A stretch of 64,000 bases of DNA, from assembly GCF_000515415.1 (NCBI RefSeq), contig NZ_KI911783.1:2408392-2472391 (forward strand), in the 5' to 3' direction. Below the pieces are notes generated by a model that saw only the letters and a list, made by a program, of their open reading frames with translations, ran no database searches and had not been told where the DNA came from. This document shows, piece by piece, positions 27,362 through 36,415 of the stretch. This DNA comes from Bradyrhizobium sp. WSM1417. GTDB taxonomy: Bacteria; Pseudomonadota; Alphaproteobacteria; Rhizobiales; Xanthobacteraceae. How positions within the stretch are numbered: the stretch's first letter is position 1; the number at the start of each line of letters is the position of its first letter. The position numbers and the translations under genes are program-made.

Positions 27362-28267
27362 TTATGCCGCCATGGCGGGTTGTTCCAGCATGGCGTAGTA
27401 GCGTTGCTCGGCTTCGGCAGGCGGGATGTTGCCGATGGGCTCCATGAGCCGTCGATTGTTGAACCAGTCCACCCATTCCAGGGTCGCGAACTCTACGGCC
27501 TCGAAGCTGCGCCATGGTCCACGCCGATGGATCACCTCTGCTTTGTAAAGGCCGTTGATCGTTTCGGCGAGAGCGTTGTCATAGGAATCTCCAACGCTGC
27601 CGACGGAAGGTTCTATACCTGCTTCAGCCAGGCGCTCGGTGTACTTAATGGATACGTATTGGCTGCCCCTGTCGCTGTGGTGAACGAGCCCGCCACGATG
27701 AACCGGCCGTCGATCGTGCAGAGCCTGTTCCAGCGCATCCAGCACGAAGCTGGCGTGCGCTGTGCGAGAGGCCCGCCAGCCCACGATCCTGCGGGCATAG
27801 GCGTCGATCACGAAGGCGACGTAGACAAATCCGGTCCAGGTCGCGACATAGGTGAAGTCGGACAGCCACAGGACATTCGGCCTTGGCGCCTTGAACTGGC
27901 GGTTGACGTGATCCAGCGGGCATGGCGCAGCCTTGTCGCTGATCGTGGTCTTGACGGGTTTGCCGCGGATGACCCCTTGCAAACCCATGTCCCGCATCAG
28001 TCGCGACACCGTGCAACGGGCAACATCGAAGCCTTCGCGCTTGAGCTGGCGCCAGACCTTGCGCACGCCGTAGACCCGGAAGTTCTCGTCGAAGACGCGC
28101 CGGACCTCGATCTTCAGCCTGGCATCCTGCCTGCCGCGCGCCGACAGCTTGGCCGGATCGCGCCGCTTTGCCACATGGGCGTGGTAGGTCGAGGGGGCAA
28201 TCGGCAAGACCTTGCAGATCGGCTCGACCCCATGCGCCCCACGATGATCGTCGATGAAGGCGATCAT
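27362..28267 (-). CDS. IS3-family transposase OrfB (DDE integrase)
   Basis: 301 residues carrying the catalytic rve/DDE domain. Landmarks: helix-rich N-terminus with [10 protein letters not shown] near 65-74, the first catalytic aspartate in [10 protein letters not shown], the second in [11 protein letters not shown], and the final glutamate in [13 protein letters not shown]. The C-terminal [16 protein letters not shown] is typical of the family. Its ATG overlaps the stop of OrfA (ATGA at 28264-28267). IS3 elements usually make the active OrfAB by a -1 frameshift in this overlap. All catalytic residues are present, so it looks functional. Confidence 0.95.
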   Translation of the reverse strand: MIAFIDDHRGAHGVEPICKVLPIAPSTYHAHVAKRRDPAKLSARGRQDARLKIEVRRVFDENFRVYGVRKVWRQLKREGFDVARCTVSRLMRDMGLQGVIRGKPVKTTISDKAAPCPLDHVNRQFKAPRPNVLWLSDFTYVATWTGFVYVAFVIDAYARRIVGWRASRTAHASFVLDALEQALHDRRPVHRGGLVHHSDRGSQYVSIKYTERLAEAGIEPSVGSVGDSYDNALAETINGLYKAEVIHRRGPWRSFEAVEFATLEWVDWFNNRRLMEPIGNIPPAEAEQRYYAMLEQPAMAA

Positions 28268-28593
28268 GGCTTGGACCGGCGGTCGAGCTCCGCCATCGCA
28301 AAATAAGCGCTCGCCTTGCGCAAGATCTCGTTGGCCTGTCGAAGCTCACGGTTCTCCCGTTCCAGGGCCTTCAGCTTCTCGGCCATGTCGGTCGGAACGC
28401 CGGCTCGCTGCCCGCTGTCGATCTCGGCCTTCTTGACCCAGTCATGCAGCGTCTGCGGTGTGCAGCCGATCTTGGCAGCAATTGATGTCACTGCAGCCCA
28501 GCGCGACGGGTGCTCGCCGGCGTGATCCAGAACCATCCGAACCGCACGGTCCCGGACCTCAGGCGAAAACTTGTTCGTCGTCTTGCTTGTCAT
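28264..28593 (-). CDS. IS3-family transposase OrfA (helix-turn-helix)
   Basis: 109 residues. An N-terminal helix-turn-helix of the transposase_8 type ([17 protein letters not shown], then [20 protein letters not shown]) is followed by a leucine-zipper-like coiled coil ([20 protein letters not shown]), as expected for the DNA-binding partner of OrfB. It starts 50 bp inside the right terminal repeat and overlaps OrfB by four bases. Confidence 0.95.
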   Translation of the reverse strand: MTSKTTNKFSPEVRDRAVRMVLDHAGEHPSRWAAVTSIAAKIGCTPQTLHDWVKKAEIDSGQRAGVPTDMAEKLKALERENRELRQANEILRKASAYFAMAELDRRSKP

Positions 28594-28617
28594 GGCTCCA
28601 TCCTCTCAGGAGTTGGA

Positions 28618-28643
28618 GCCTCCGGCAAACCCGGGGCGGTTCA
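28618..28643. repeat. Terminal inverted repeat of the IS3 element (orfA end)
   Basis: 26 bases, exact inverse complement of 27323-27348; followed by the target copy AGTC at 28644-28647. Confidence 0.95.
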
Positions 28644-28784
28644 AGTCTGGCGTCGAGTGGTTCGCTCAGCCGCATAGGAGGTAAGACCAAACGATCTATA
28701 TGAGTGAGGACAGCGTATTGGCGATCGCCGGGCAGCACCACGGCTGTTGGCGTTAATGTGTTCGCGAGTGGAGTGGAAAAGCTA

Positions 28785-29324
28785 ATGAACCGGGTAGGCG
28801 AGCGAGAAGTGATGGATGCAATTGAACAGCCGGCCGCTTCAGAGTTGCCGCCGATTTTGCACAGATCGTCAAGGCACCTTGGGTGGGTGGTGGTCGTCTT
28901 CGTGTGTCTGTGCACTGCAGGAGTCTACATGTTGACCGACGTCAGACAATATCTCGAGAGCTTGGCAGTTCGTGATGGCGCTCCAACGTTAAGCATGTCG
29001 CCCGACGATAGGGCGGTTCTAGCGGACGTTATATCGGGAGAACAGAAGGCGAGCGATGGAATAGCGGAGCTCAACCGCAGCATCACTGCACAGCTGGCTG
29101 ACCTAAAACAAATTTCCGATCAAATTGCAGCGCTGACCTCACGAATCGATTCGTTGCCGAATCTGGTACTCACCGCTTCACGTCCTTCCGTTCCCTCTCC
29201 GCCGTCAGCTCAAGCCGATCCAAAGCCGGTGAGGAAACTCGCGCCTCCGTTAAAACCACAAGGGCCGACCTCGGTCGGAGGGGCGCCACTGGTCTCGCCC
29301 CCGCGCACGGACGAACCTCGATGA
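28785..29324 (+). CDS. Small bitopic membrane protein with coiled coil
   Basis: About 179 residues, function unknown. A cytoplasmic N-terminus of about 30 residues, one membrane segment [19 protein letters not shown], then a probable coiled coil ([20 protein letters not shown] and on to [13 protein letters not shown]) and a proline-rich tail, so the bulk probably faces the periplasm. This architecture occurs in many short Bradyrhizobium hypotheticals. ATG 28785 is chosen with GGAAAAG before it; ATG 28812 and an in-frame upstream start at 28704 are alternatives. The IS3 element ends 140 bp upstream and may have removed its promoter. Confidence 0.6.
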   Translation: MNRVGEREVMDAIEQPAASELPPILHRSSRHLGWVVVVFVCLCTAGVYMLTDVRQYLESLAVRDGAPTLSMSPDDRAVLADVISGEQKASDGIAELNRSITAQLADLKQISDQIAALTSRIDSLPNLVLTASRPSVPSPPSAQADPKPVRKLAPPLKPQGPTSVGGAPLVSPPRTDEPR

Positions 29325-29638
29325 TTTCCCGCGCGTTCAATCCCAGTCCAGCTCTCCACATGTCGGTAGCAGATGTTGGAGCTGGCTGATGGTCAACCAG
29401 CTTCACCTGAGCTCGTGCAGTTCGTCGGCCCGTGCCGAGTATTCCAAACACTGGCGCAAATCAGCACGGGCGCATTCCTGAAAACGCATAGCCGAAAACG
29501 AGGCTCAATAACCAGAACGCCTTTCCTTCTAGACGACCGATTCCATGAAACCTGCGCCGTGGAGCGGGTTGAATTGGTGGAACGGACGGACTGTTGGCGG
29601 ATTCCTCGTTTGCGGTCGGCGAAACGAGGAGCTGTATC
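29325..29638. other. Left flank of the IS630-type element
   Basis: About 310 bp before the transposase. AGCGGGTTGAATTGGTGGAA at about 29562 resembles in part the inverse of the sequence just after the transposase (around 30785-30815) and may be the element's imperfect left end, but I cannot fix the boundary. Nothing else is seen. Confidence 0.35.
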
Positions 29639-30784
29639 ATGGCAGGATGGCGGCGAGCGGTCGAATTGGCAATGAGTGATGAAGAGCTGTCGACCTTGGC
29701 GGCTCTTTCGCGGTCGAGAACTGAGCTGGCGAGCCGGGTATCGCGGGCCCAGATGCTGCTGGCGTATCGGGAAAATCCTTCGTTCTGCGCGGTGGGCCAA
29801 AGACTTGGGGTCCATCATCAGACGGTGCAGCGCTGTGTCGAGCGGGCACTGGCCGATGGCCCGCTGGTGGCGCTCGATGATCGTCCGCGACCAGGCAAGG
29901 AGCCAACGATCACGCCTGAGGCCAAAGCCTGGCTGGTGTCGCTGGCGTGTGACAAGGCCAAAGACCATGGCTATCCGCATGAGTTGTGGACGACGCGGCT
30001 CTTGGCGCGCCATGCGCGCGAACAGGGGCCGGTGGCAGGGCATGCGTGTTTGGCTAATTTGGTCCAGGGAACAGTGTGCAAGATCCTCGGCCAAGAGGAA
30101 ATCAAGCCGCACAAGGTGAGCTACTACCTTGAAAATCGCGACGCCGAGTTCGAACAGAAGATGGCGGAGGTCCTGTGCGTCTATCGTGAAGTCCAAGTCC
30201 TGAAGAGAGCCTCTGCCAAGGGAAAGCGACGGGCAAAGCCGGTGACGGTCGTCTCCTGCGACGAGAAGCCGGGAATCCAGGCCATCGCAACGACAGCGCC
30301 GGATTTGCCGCCCAAGCCTGGCGTCCACGCCACCTTTGCGCGCGATCATGAATACAAGCGCCATGGCACGCTCAGCTTGTTGGCTGGGATTGATCTGCTG
30401 ACTGGCAAGGTCCACGCCCTTGTCAAAGACCGCCACCGCAGTCGAGAGTTCATCGAGTTCCTCAGGCTTGTCGATGCCGCCTATCCGCCCAACACTGCGA
30501 TCAAATTGATTCTCGACAATCATTCCGCGCACATATCGAGAGAAACCAGAACCTGGCTCGCCACTCGACCGGTTGGACGCTTCGAACTCACCTTCACCCC
30601 CAAGCACGGCTCGTGGCTCAATCTCATCGAGGGGTTCTTCTCCAAGTTCGCCCGTTCAGTCCTGCGCCATATCCGGGTGGCCTCAAAACACGAACTCAAG
30701 GAGCGCATCATGGCTGGCATCGACGACGTCAATCGCCATCCGGTCATCCACAACTGGTCCTACAAACTCGCCGACGCCGCCTGA
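29639..30784 (+). CDS. IS630-family transposase
   Basis: 381 residues. N-terminal helix-turn-helix region (AVGQRLGVHHQTVQRCVERA), then the DDE domain with VVSCDEKPGIQ, LILDNHSAH and HGSWLNLIEGFFSK supplying the two aspartates and the glutamate. The start ATG at 29639 is preceded by GAGGAG at eight bases; an in-frame upstream start at 29594 is less likely. The gene is intact. IS630 elements insert at TA; the element's ends could not be fixed, so only the gene is called. Confidence 0.93.
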   Translation: MAGWRRAVELAMSDEELSTLAALSRSRTELASRVSRAQMLLAYRENPSFCAVGQRLGVHHQTVQRCVERALADGPLVALDDRPRPGKEPTITPEAKAWLVSLACDKAKDHGYPHELWTTRLLARHAREQGPVAGHACLANLVQGTVCKILGQEEIKPHKVSYYLENRDAEFEQKMAEVLCVYREVQVLKRASAKGKRRAKPVTVVSCDEKPGIQAIATTAPDLPPKPGVHATFARDHEYKRHGTLSLLAGIDLLTGKVHALVKDRHRSREFIEFLRLVDAAYPPNTAIKLILDNHSAHISRETRTWLATRPVGRFELTFTPKHGSWLNLIEGFFSKFARSVLRHIRVASKHELKERIMAGIDDVNRHPVIHNWSYKLADAA

Positions 30785-30957
30785 TATGATTCGAACCAAG
30801 AAAACGCTGAACTAGTTCGTGCATCCAGCCTCTTGAGATTGGATGACTTGACCTACGATTGAGCCCTCCCGGTGTTCGGCCGATAGCCGCAATGCGCGCG
30901 TCGTCCGAGTAAACCAAGTACGGAGCCAGGCCCGGAATATCGCGGCGCCTGACAGAT

Positions 30958-31286
30958 TTACGCAGTATTCCTGTCCACCTCAGCTAGCTTCGCGTAAAGC
31001 TGCCGCTTGCTCTTCTCCAGAGGCTGCTGCGCATCTAGCGTCCTTTGCGACAACTTCTTTCCGAGGCAATGGCGACCTGCCGCCATCAACGTCGGCCCTC
31101 GCTTGGGGGCGGGTCCAATCTTGGGTTTTGCTGTTGGTGGCTTGTGACCTTGAGTGAGGCCCAACCGGGTTAGCCTGCCGCAAATGCGTTGCGACTGCAC
31201 TTGAGATGACGCGCGATCTGCGTGGCACTTTGTCCCGCGGCCCAGAGCTTTTTCAACTCTGCCAATTCGCTTCTAGTCCAGCGCAT
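30958..31286 (-). pseudogene. GcrA-like cell-cycle regulator gene with one frameshift
   Basis: From ATG at 31286 the frame reads MRWTRSELAELKKLWAAGQS then ATQIARHLKCSRNA, the N-terminal helix-turn-helix of GcrA-type proteins, and stops soon after. In the next frame the protein continues ICGRLTRLGLTQGHKPP and a lysine-rich tail to 30958. Joining them across a one-base deletion near 31180 restores 109 residues and the usual RNAIxGRLxRLGL motif. The length, 329 bp, is one short of a multiple of three. True GcrA is about 170 residues with a C-terminal zinc-ribbon part that is absent, so this is a short paralogue. Unless frameshifting rescues it, only a 38-residue peptide is made. Confidence 0.75.
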
Positions 31287-31843
31287 GGAAGCTACTCCAA
31301 TGCCAGCTGCGATCTCACGTTAGATTACCGGTCGACCGGCTCGCGCACCACCGCCGGTCTGGCCTCGTGTTCCTGTTTCTCCTCCTCCTGTTGATTCATT
31401 CCACGAAAGCCCGCATCGCATGCAGAAGGAAAAACGAGTCCTTGGCGGACCGCGATCTCTTCTTAGTCCCCACTGTGATAAGGTTCCATCTGCTCGCGCA
31501 ATATAAGTAGTCGAGTGGCAACGGGGGCGTGCCTGCCCGAGGCGGCTGGGTGCCATCGCGAGTACTTGCGTCTGCTACCACAAAAAGCGAGTTCGCGCTC
31601 CTCCCAATCCTGATAGGGGAGCTTCGCTCGTGTTTCCATTATTCTACATCGACAGGGGCCGTGCCAAAGTTCCCCTCACTTACGATCGTGCGAGCTCTCG
31701 CGAGCCCGAGCCATAGACATGCGCCACACATCGTTACTGTACGGCCCAAGCTCGTTGTCTTTCGACCGAGCTTGCATGCGGAACTCTAAACAGCGCACCC
31801 AGCCGAGCAACCAAAATTGCACACCGATGTCCGGGAGACAATC
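31287..31843. other. Upstream region of the stand-alone P450
   Basis: About 560 bp with no gene. GGGAG at 31830-31834 is the ribosome binding site of the P450. ATTGCAC near 31815 resembles a -12 element, but the -24 GG is absent. Confidence 0.35.
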
Positions 31844-33082
31844 ATGACAGCCTTATCGGCACAGAACGCTCGCGAGAACGCTGATATCCCGCTGCGCCGA
31901 CTTGATGTAAGCGAGCCCAAGCGCTTTCAGGATGATACCATTTGGCCTTGTTTCGAGCGGCTGCGAAGGGAAGATCCCGTCCATTATTGCGAAGACAGCC
32001 CATACGGTCCATATTGGTCAATAACAAAATACCGCGATATCATAGCGGTGGACTCAAATCACGCAGTATTCTCGTCAGAGCGAAGCGTCACGATTGTCGA
32101 CCCGCCGGAAAAGTATTGGACACCCAGTTTTATTAAGATGAGTCCTCCTGCCCATGCTCAGCAGCGTAAGACTGTCAGTCCGATAACGGCATCGGAGAAC
32201 CTGGCGAAGCTTGAAGGCCTGATCCGCTCGCGGGTTCAGAAGATCTTGGACGGTTTGCCGCGCAATGATACCTTCAACTGGGTCGACAGAGTCTCGATCG
32301 AGTTGACGACTCAAATGCTGGCCACGCTTTTCGATTTTCCATTTCAGGATCGACGGCTGCTGACCTACTGGTCGGATGTAGCCGCCTTGACTCCACAAAT
32401 GGGTCACCAGATCGACAGCTGGGAAAAGCGGAAGGTGGTGCTGTCCGAGTGCCTGGACTATTTCACACGGCTTTGGAGCGAACGGGTGAATTCCGAGCCG
32501 CGCGCTGACCTGATCTCGATGATGGCGCATTCACCGGCGACCCGAAACATGGAGTCACGCGAGTTCCTGGGCAACCTCATTCTGCTGATTGTTGGAGGCA
32601 ACGATACTACGCGCAACTCAATTACCGGTGGCGTCTTGTTCATGAGCCAAAATCCGTCCGAACTGCGAAAACTCCGCGATGATGGTTCGCTAGTGCCCGG
32701 GGCGGTATCCGAGATTATACGATACCAAACGCCTATCGCGCACATGCGCCGAACCGCTGTGGACGATTTGACGATAGGCCACAAGCAAATCAGGCGAGGC
32801 GATAAAGTTGTGATGTGGTATATCTCTGGCAACCGAGACGACGAGGTCTTTGCGAGCCCCAACAGCTTCATCATTGATCGAGAAAACGTACGACAACATC
32901 TCTCATTTGGATTTGGGATTCATCGTTGCGTGGGCAGACATCTTGCAGAGCTGCAGCTGAAAATCCTGTGGGAGGAGATGCTGAACCGATCTCTGGAGGT
33001 AAAGGTGGTCGGCGAGCCGGAGCGAGTTGTATCTAATTTTGTGCACGGTTATTCGGCACTGCCGGTCCAGATTCTAGGTTAG
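31844..33082 (+). CDS. Cytochrome P450, stand-alone
   Basis: A 412-residue soluble bacterial P450. The haem-binding loop is FGFGIHRCVG with the ligand C362, the oxygen-activating I-helix motif is GGNDTTRN, and the K-helix ExxR is EIIRYQ. The style (SPPAHAQQRKTVSP, HMRRTA) is that of bacterial P450s acting on terpenes, steroids or fatty acids (CYP111/CYP125-type), not of the gibberellin P450s at 35-40 kb. It has no ferredoxin beside it. ATG 31844 is chosen for its GGGAG site; an in-frame TTG nine codons upstream is less likely. Base composition is lower in G+C than the gibberellin operon, so it was probably acquired separately. Substrate unknown. Confidence 0.88.
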   Translation: MTALSAQNARENADIPLRRLDVSEPKRFQDDTIWPCFERLRREDPVHYCEDSPYGPYWSITKYRDIIAVDSNHAVFSSERSVTIVDPPEKYWTPSFIKMSPPAHAQQRKTVSPITASENLAKLEGLIRSRVQKILDGLPRNDTFNWVDRVSIELTTQMLATLFDFPFQDRRLLTYWSDVAALTPQMGHQIDSWEKRKVVLSECLDYFTRLWSERVNSEPRADLISMMAHSPATRNMESREFLGNLILLIVGGNDTTRNSITGGVLFMSQNPSELRKLRDDGSLVPGAVSEIIRYQTPIAHMRRTAVDDLTIGHKQIRRGDKVVMWYISGNRDDEVFASPNSFIIDRENVRQHLSFGFGIHRCVGRHLAELQLKILWEEMLNRSLEVKVVGEPERVVSNFVHGYSALPVQILG

Positions 33083-33558
33083 TCTCGGTAGCGAGCGGCA
33101 TTCAACACTGGTCGTGCAGAACGGGCGGTTAGGACCACGGCCTTGTGGAGACCAGGGCCTGGGTAAGTTCACGGGCGTTGCGTTACGGGCTTGTGGTTCT
33201 TTCGAAGTGCAGACAGGGCCACAGCGTCGTTATCTCGTCGAAGATCTCCGGGCCATTGCGTTCCGCGTCACGCCGCCGATTGTCGCATCCTTGTTACTGG
33301 AGAGCTCGGCGTGCGGCTCGCGTGACCCGCCTCCATCTTGACGGTCCAGAAAGTGGCTACCCTGGCGCACGCGGAGGCGTCCTGGGCGAACCATCCCCCG
33401 GTCCACCAGTCGTCCGGTTATAACCCTGCGCGAAGCCGGGCGGGGGCGCTCCAAGGCGTAAGTTCGCAACTGCAGCAGCGCCGCTAAGTCCCGACACACC
33501 AATCCGCTTTACGGCTCCTTCGTGATTCTAAGCTTGTGAGGAAGGTCTGGCTAAATCG
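33083..33558. other. Intergenic stretch, nothing recognised
   Basis: About 475 bp downstream of the P450. Frames on both strands lack motifs. Confidence 0.35.
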
Positions 33559-33835
33559 ATGGGCGTACTGACGCGAACGCGGCAAACTTTTCTGGGCGAC
33601 GCCACTGATCCGCTCGGCCGTTCGCTGCTCGTCGAGCAATTGCGAGATGGTGCGGAAGCAGATCCCGGTTCTCTACGCTGTCCTGCTGTTGGACAGCATC
33701 AGCATCGGGCCGATCCTCCCGGGCACCGTCTCAGCCTGGCTCGGGGTTGCGCTTCCAGTAGGACGCACGTTGCGCTGGCGCAATCCTTTGGTCGTTTTGG
33801 GCTTCAGCTCCGCCCGCACCACTTGACACCACGTT
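33559..33835 (+). pseudogene. Possible remnant of a GGDEF/EAL-type signalling protein
   Basis: A frame from 33559 gives DATDPLGRSLLVEQLRDG, and after a shift a second frame from about 33650 gives RKQIPVLYAVLLLDSISIG and a further hydrophobic stretch. Such a short RxLLVEQ...PVLYAVLLV lead, followed by membrane segments, is how some Bradyrhizobium diguanylate cyclase/phosphodiesterase proteins begin. No GGDEF or EAL domain follows. The assignment is weak. Confidence 0.25.
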
Positions 33836-33973
33836 TTGGCAGCTCTGATCCTCTTGGCCGGTAACGCGGCCCGCGGCTTGATTGCGGCAAAAAAGGCCGG
33901 CCGAAATGCGTTCGGCGGGCCAAGTCGCGGAGGAGAAACGTCGGCCGGGTGAAAGCGATCAGGCGTCGAGATT

Positions 33974-34199
33974 GTGCAGGCGCTGGCGGTTGCGATCGGG
34001 GTGATCCTGGTGCTCGGCATGTCCGTGGTGGACACCATTCATCATGCCGAGCAGGCTTATTTCGACGCGGCGATCATGCTGCTTACCTTCGTGCTGGTCG
34101 GCCGCGGCCTGGAGCAGAACATGCGGCGGCGGCCACGCGCGGTCACCGGCAATCTTGCCGCATTGAAGGCGGAGACCGCGGCCAAGTTCGTCGGGCCAT
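33974..34199 (+). pseudogene. Fragment of a FixI/CopA-type P-type ATPase
   Basis: About 75 codons in one frame: ALAVAIGVILVLGMSVVDTI, AEQAYFDAAIMLLTFVLVGR, then GLEQNMRRRPRAVTGNLAAL and KAETAAKFVGP. This is the second membrane-hairpin region and the start of the actuator domain of cation-pumping P-type ATPases, closest in style to FixI of the fixGHIS operon that matures cbb3 oxidase. The frame diverges after 34199, and neither the CPC membrane motif nor the DKTGT phosphorylation site is present. No fixG, fixH or fixS is nearby. It is a dead fragment, though well preserved at the protein level. Confidence 0.75.
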
Positions 34200-34539
34200 G
34201 CACCTCTGTTGTTGCGGCTGCGGACGCGAAGTGGTCACGCCCCTTGCCCCAGCGCAATGGCGACTCACATCGACGACGAGAATATTTCTCTTCACCCGTC
34301 GATTGGCAGTTGGAATCTGCACTGCCGCTCGTACTGCGGCATTAACGGCGGCCAGGTCATCGAGGCCCCGTCGTGGTCGGACGAAGACGTTGCCCGAGGG
34401 CAAGCGCGCGACAAGCGGGCAAGAACCGCTCACTATGATTCGAAGGCAAGCACTGGCCTTGAGACCAAGGCGGTTAATTCACCACAAACAGAGCACAAAG
34501 ATTGGCTGGCTAAATTGGCGATTTGTTTGCAAGGTGGCA

Positions 34540-34704
34540 CTAGGTCGGATCTGAGAACTTCAATTTCTTGCGCTCGGCTAGCGCATAGGTGAAGTAGTCG
34601 TATTCCTTCAACGAAGTCACATTCACCTGACGAGCGACGCCAGGCTCGAAAAGCGAAGTCATAAAGTCTACGCGCTTACGCTTACGGGTTGGCAGACCGC
34701 TCAC
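34540..34704 (-). CDS. Candidate small basic protein
   Basis: Up to 54 residues from GTG 34704, or 40 from ATG 34662. The N-terminus is very basic (LPTRKRKRVDF) and the C-terminus reads VTSLKEYDYFTYALAERKKL, a natural-looking composition. A strong AAGGAGG lies just before the GTG, but only one base away, which is too close for ideal use. I do not recognise a family; it could also be the tail of a lost gene. Confidence 0.3.
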   Translation of the reverse strand: MSGLPTRKRKRVDFMTSLFEPGVARQVNVTSLKEYDYFTYALAERKKLKFSDPT

Positions 34705-34730
34705 ACCTCCTTAGCAAGACATAAGTCTCG

Positions 34731-34870
34731 ACGCACATCACAGATATCGCCAATCTCGTCGAGTGGGAAGACCTCGTAGACGTTTGCCTTGTAGGCCATT
34801 CGCACGCGGGATTTCCGGCATCTGGCGCGCTGGAACATATCGGAAGCCGTGTCTCGTCTACCCATCGGAA
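34731..34870 (+). pseudogene. Fragment of an alpha/beta hydrolase
   Basis: About 45 codons: HITDIANLVEWEDLVDVCLV, then GHSHAGFPASGALEHIGSRV. This is the segment up to and past the nucleophile elbow (GHSxG/A) of alpha/beta hydrolases of the type LVxVVLVGHSYGGMV. There is no start, no acid or histidine of the catalytic triad, and the frame is lost after about 34870. From there to the P450 gene at 35121, 250 bp contain nothing I can name. Confidence 0.55.
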
Positions 34871-35120
34871 ATAGGTTTCCGTATGGCAGCGCGTGACGAC
34901 AGAGTTTTTCGCATTTTTTGCGCCACCAGGCGTTTAGCTTAGGGCGCTACTACAAGATTCGGTAGATGGCAGCGCCAACTTGAGGCCCTAGGGTCCGGCC
35001 GCCTTCCCAGCCGATCATCATCGACGAACAGAAATGAACGCAAGCGCACGTGAAGCCGCTGCCCGTAGCGCCCGCCGGTCACCTTCCGCCCTTCCATCGC
35101 TAAGAGAGTGAAGTGCCACC

Positions 35121-36323
35121 ATGTCCGAACAACCCTTGCCGACGCTGCCGATGTGGCGCGTCGATCACATCGAACCCTCGCCCGAGATGTTGGCGCTACG
35201 CGCCAACGGTCCGATCCACCGCGTTCGCTTCCCGTCCGGGCACGAAGGATGGTGGGTGACAGGCTACGACGAGGCCAAGGCGGTGCTGTCCGACGCGGCG
35301 TTCCGGCCCGCGGGAGTGCCGCCGGCGGCATTCACCCCGGATTCGGTGATTCTCGGTTCGCCGGGGTGGCTGGTCTCGCACGAGGGGGGCGAGCATGCCC
35401 GGTTACGCGCGATCGTGGCGCCGGCCTTCAGCGACCGCAGGGTGAAGCTGCTCGCCCAGCAGGTCGAGGCAATCGCCGCGCAGTTGTTCGAGACGCTGGC
35501 GGCCCAGCCCCAGCCCGCCGACCTGCGGCGCCACCTCTCCTTTCCGCTTCCGGCCATGGTCATCAGCGCGCTAATGGGCGTGTTCTACGAGGATCACGCC
35601 TTTTTCGCCGGGCTGTCCGACGAGGTGATGACGCACCAGCATGAAAGCGGCCCGCGCAGCGCCTCGCGCCTGGCCTGGGAAGAACTGCGCGCCTACATTC
35701 GCGGCAAGATGCGGGACAAACGGCAGGATCCGGGCGACAACCTGCTGACGGATCTGCTCGCGGCGGTCGACCAGGGCAAGGCAACCGAGGAACAGGCGAT
35801 CGGCCTGGCGGCGGGCATGCTGGTGGCGGGACACGAGAGCACCGTCGCGCAGATCGAATTCGGCCTGCTGGCCATGTTCCGCCATCCGCAACAGCGCGAA
35901 CGCCTGGTCGGCGATCCATCCTTGGTGGACAAGGCTGTGGAGGAAATTCTGCGCATGTACCCGCCGGGCGCGGGCTGGGACGGCATCATGCGCTATCCGA
36001 GGACCGACGTGACCATCGCAGGCGTGCATATTCCCGCGGAGAGCAAGGTGCTGGTCGGCCTGCCGGCGACGTCGTTCGATCCACGCCATTTCAAAGACCC
36101 GGAAATCTTCGACATCGGACGCGATGAAAAGCCGCACCTGGCGTTCTCCTACGGGCCGCACTACTGCGTCGGCTTGGCGCTGGCCAGGCTAGAACTCAAG
36201 GTGGTGTTCGGTTCGATCTTCCAGCGCTTTCCCGCGCTGCGCCTGGCCGTGGCGCCCGAAGAACTGAAGTTGCGGAAGGAGATCATCACTGGCGGGTTTG
36301 AGGAGTTCCCGGTGCTCTGGTGA
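35121..36323 (+). CDS. cyp112: Cytochrome P450 CYP112 (gibberellin C-20 oxidation)
   Basis: First gene of the gibberellin operon. In rhizobia CYP112 carries out the stepwise oxidation and loss of carbon 20, turning GA12 into GA9; this comes from published work on the family, while the present call rests on operon order and sequence style. 400 residues, soluble. Haem loop FSYGPHYCVG with ligand C349, I-helix AGHEST and the ExxR motif in EEILRMYPP are present. The start ATG 35121 has GAGAGTGAAG upstream. Unlike in operons that make GA4, no CYP115 gene precedes it. Third codon positions are almost all G or C, in contrast with the genes to the left. Confidence 0.93.
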   Translation: MSEQPLPTLPMWRVDHIEPSPEMLALRANGPIHRVRFPSGHEGWWVTGYDEAKAVLSDAAFRPAGVPPAAFTPDSVILGSPGWLVSHEGGEHARLRAIVAPAFSDRRVKLLAQQVEAIAAQLFETLAAQPQPADLRRHLSFPLPAMVISALMGVFYEDHAFFAGLSDEVMTHQHESGPRSASRLAWEELRAYIRGKMRDKRQDPGDNLLTDLLAAVDQGKATEEQAIGLAAGMLVAGHESTVAQIEFGLLAMFRHPQQRERLVGDPSLVDKAVEEILRMYPPGAGWDGIMRYPRTDVTIAGVHIPAESKVLVGLPATSFDPRHFKDPEIFDIGRDEKPHLAFSYGPHYCVGLALARLELKVVFGSIFQRFPALRLAVAPEELKLRKEIITGGFEEFPVLW

Positions 36324-36415
36324 TGCGCGGGACGCCGCCGGGAAACGCGATCTTCTCCGCATTTGCTGGCGCTTGGCGCGCGCCGGTCAGATCAGCCAGT
36401 CAATAGGTAGGCAAG

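Larger units (their letters stand above)
27323..28643 (-). mobile_element. Complete IS3-family insertion sequence
   Basis: A 1321-bp element bounded by perfect 26-bp inverted repeats (27323-27348 and 28618-28643, beginning TGAACCGCCCCGGG) and flanked by a direct repeat AGTC (27319-27322 and 28644-28647), the usual 3-5 bp target duplication of this family. It carries two overlapping transposase frames with an ATGA overlap. Perfect ends and intact frames suggest a recent, possibly active copy. Confidence 0.95.

Noticed and set aside
34871..35120. CYP115 fragment directly upstream of CYP112
   Set aside because: Known from some rhizobia, but I could not match any P450 C-terminal motif in these 250 bp; a tblastn search would decide.
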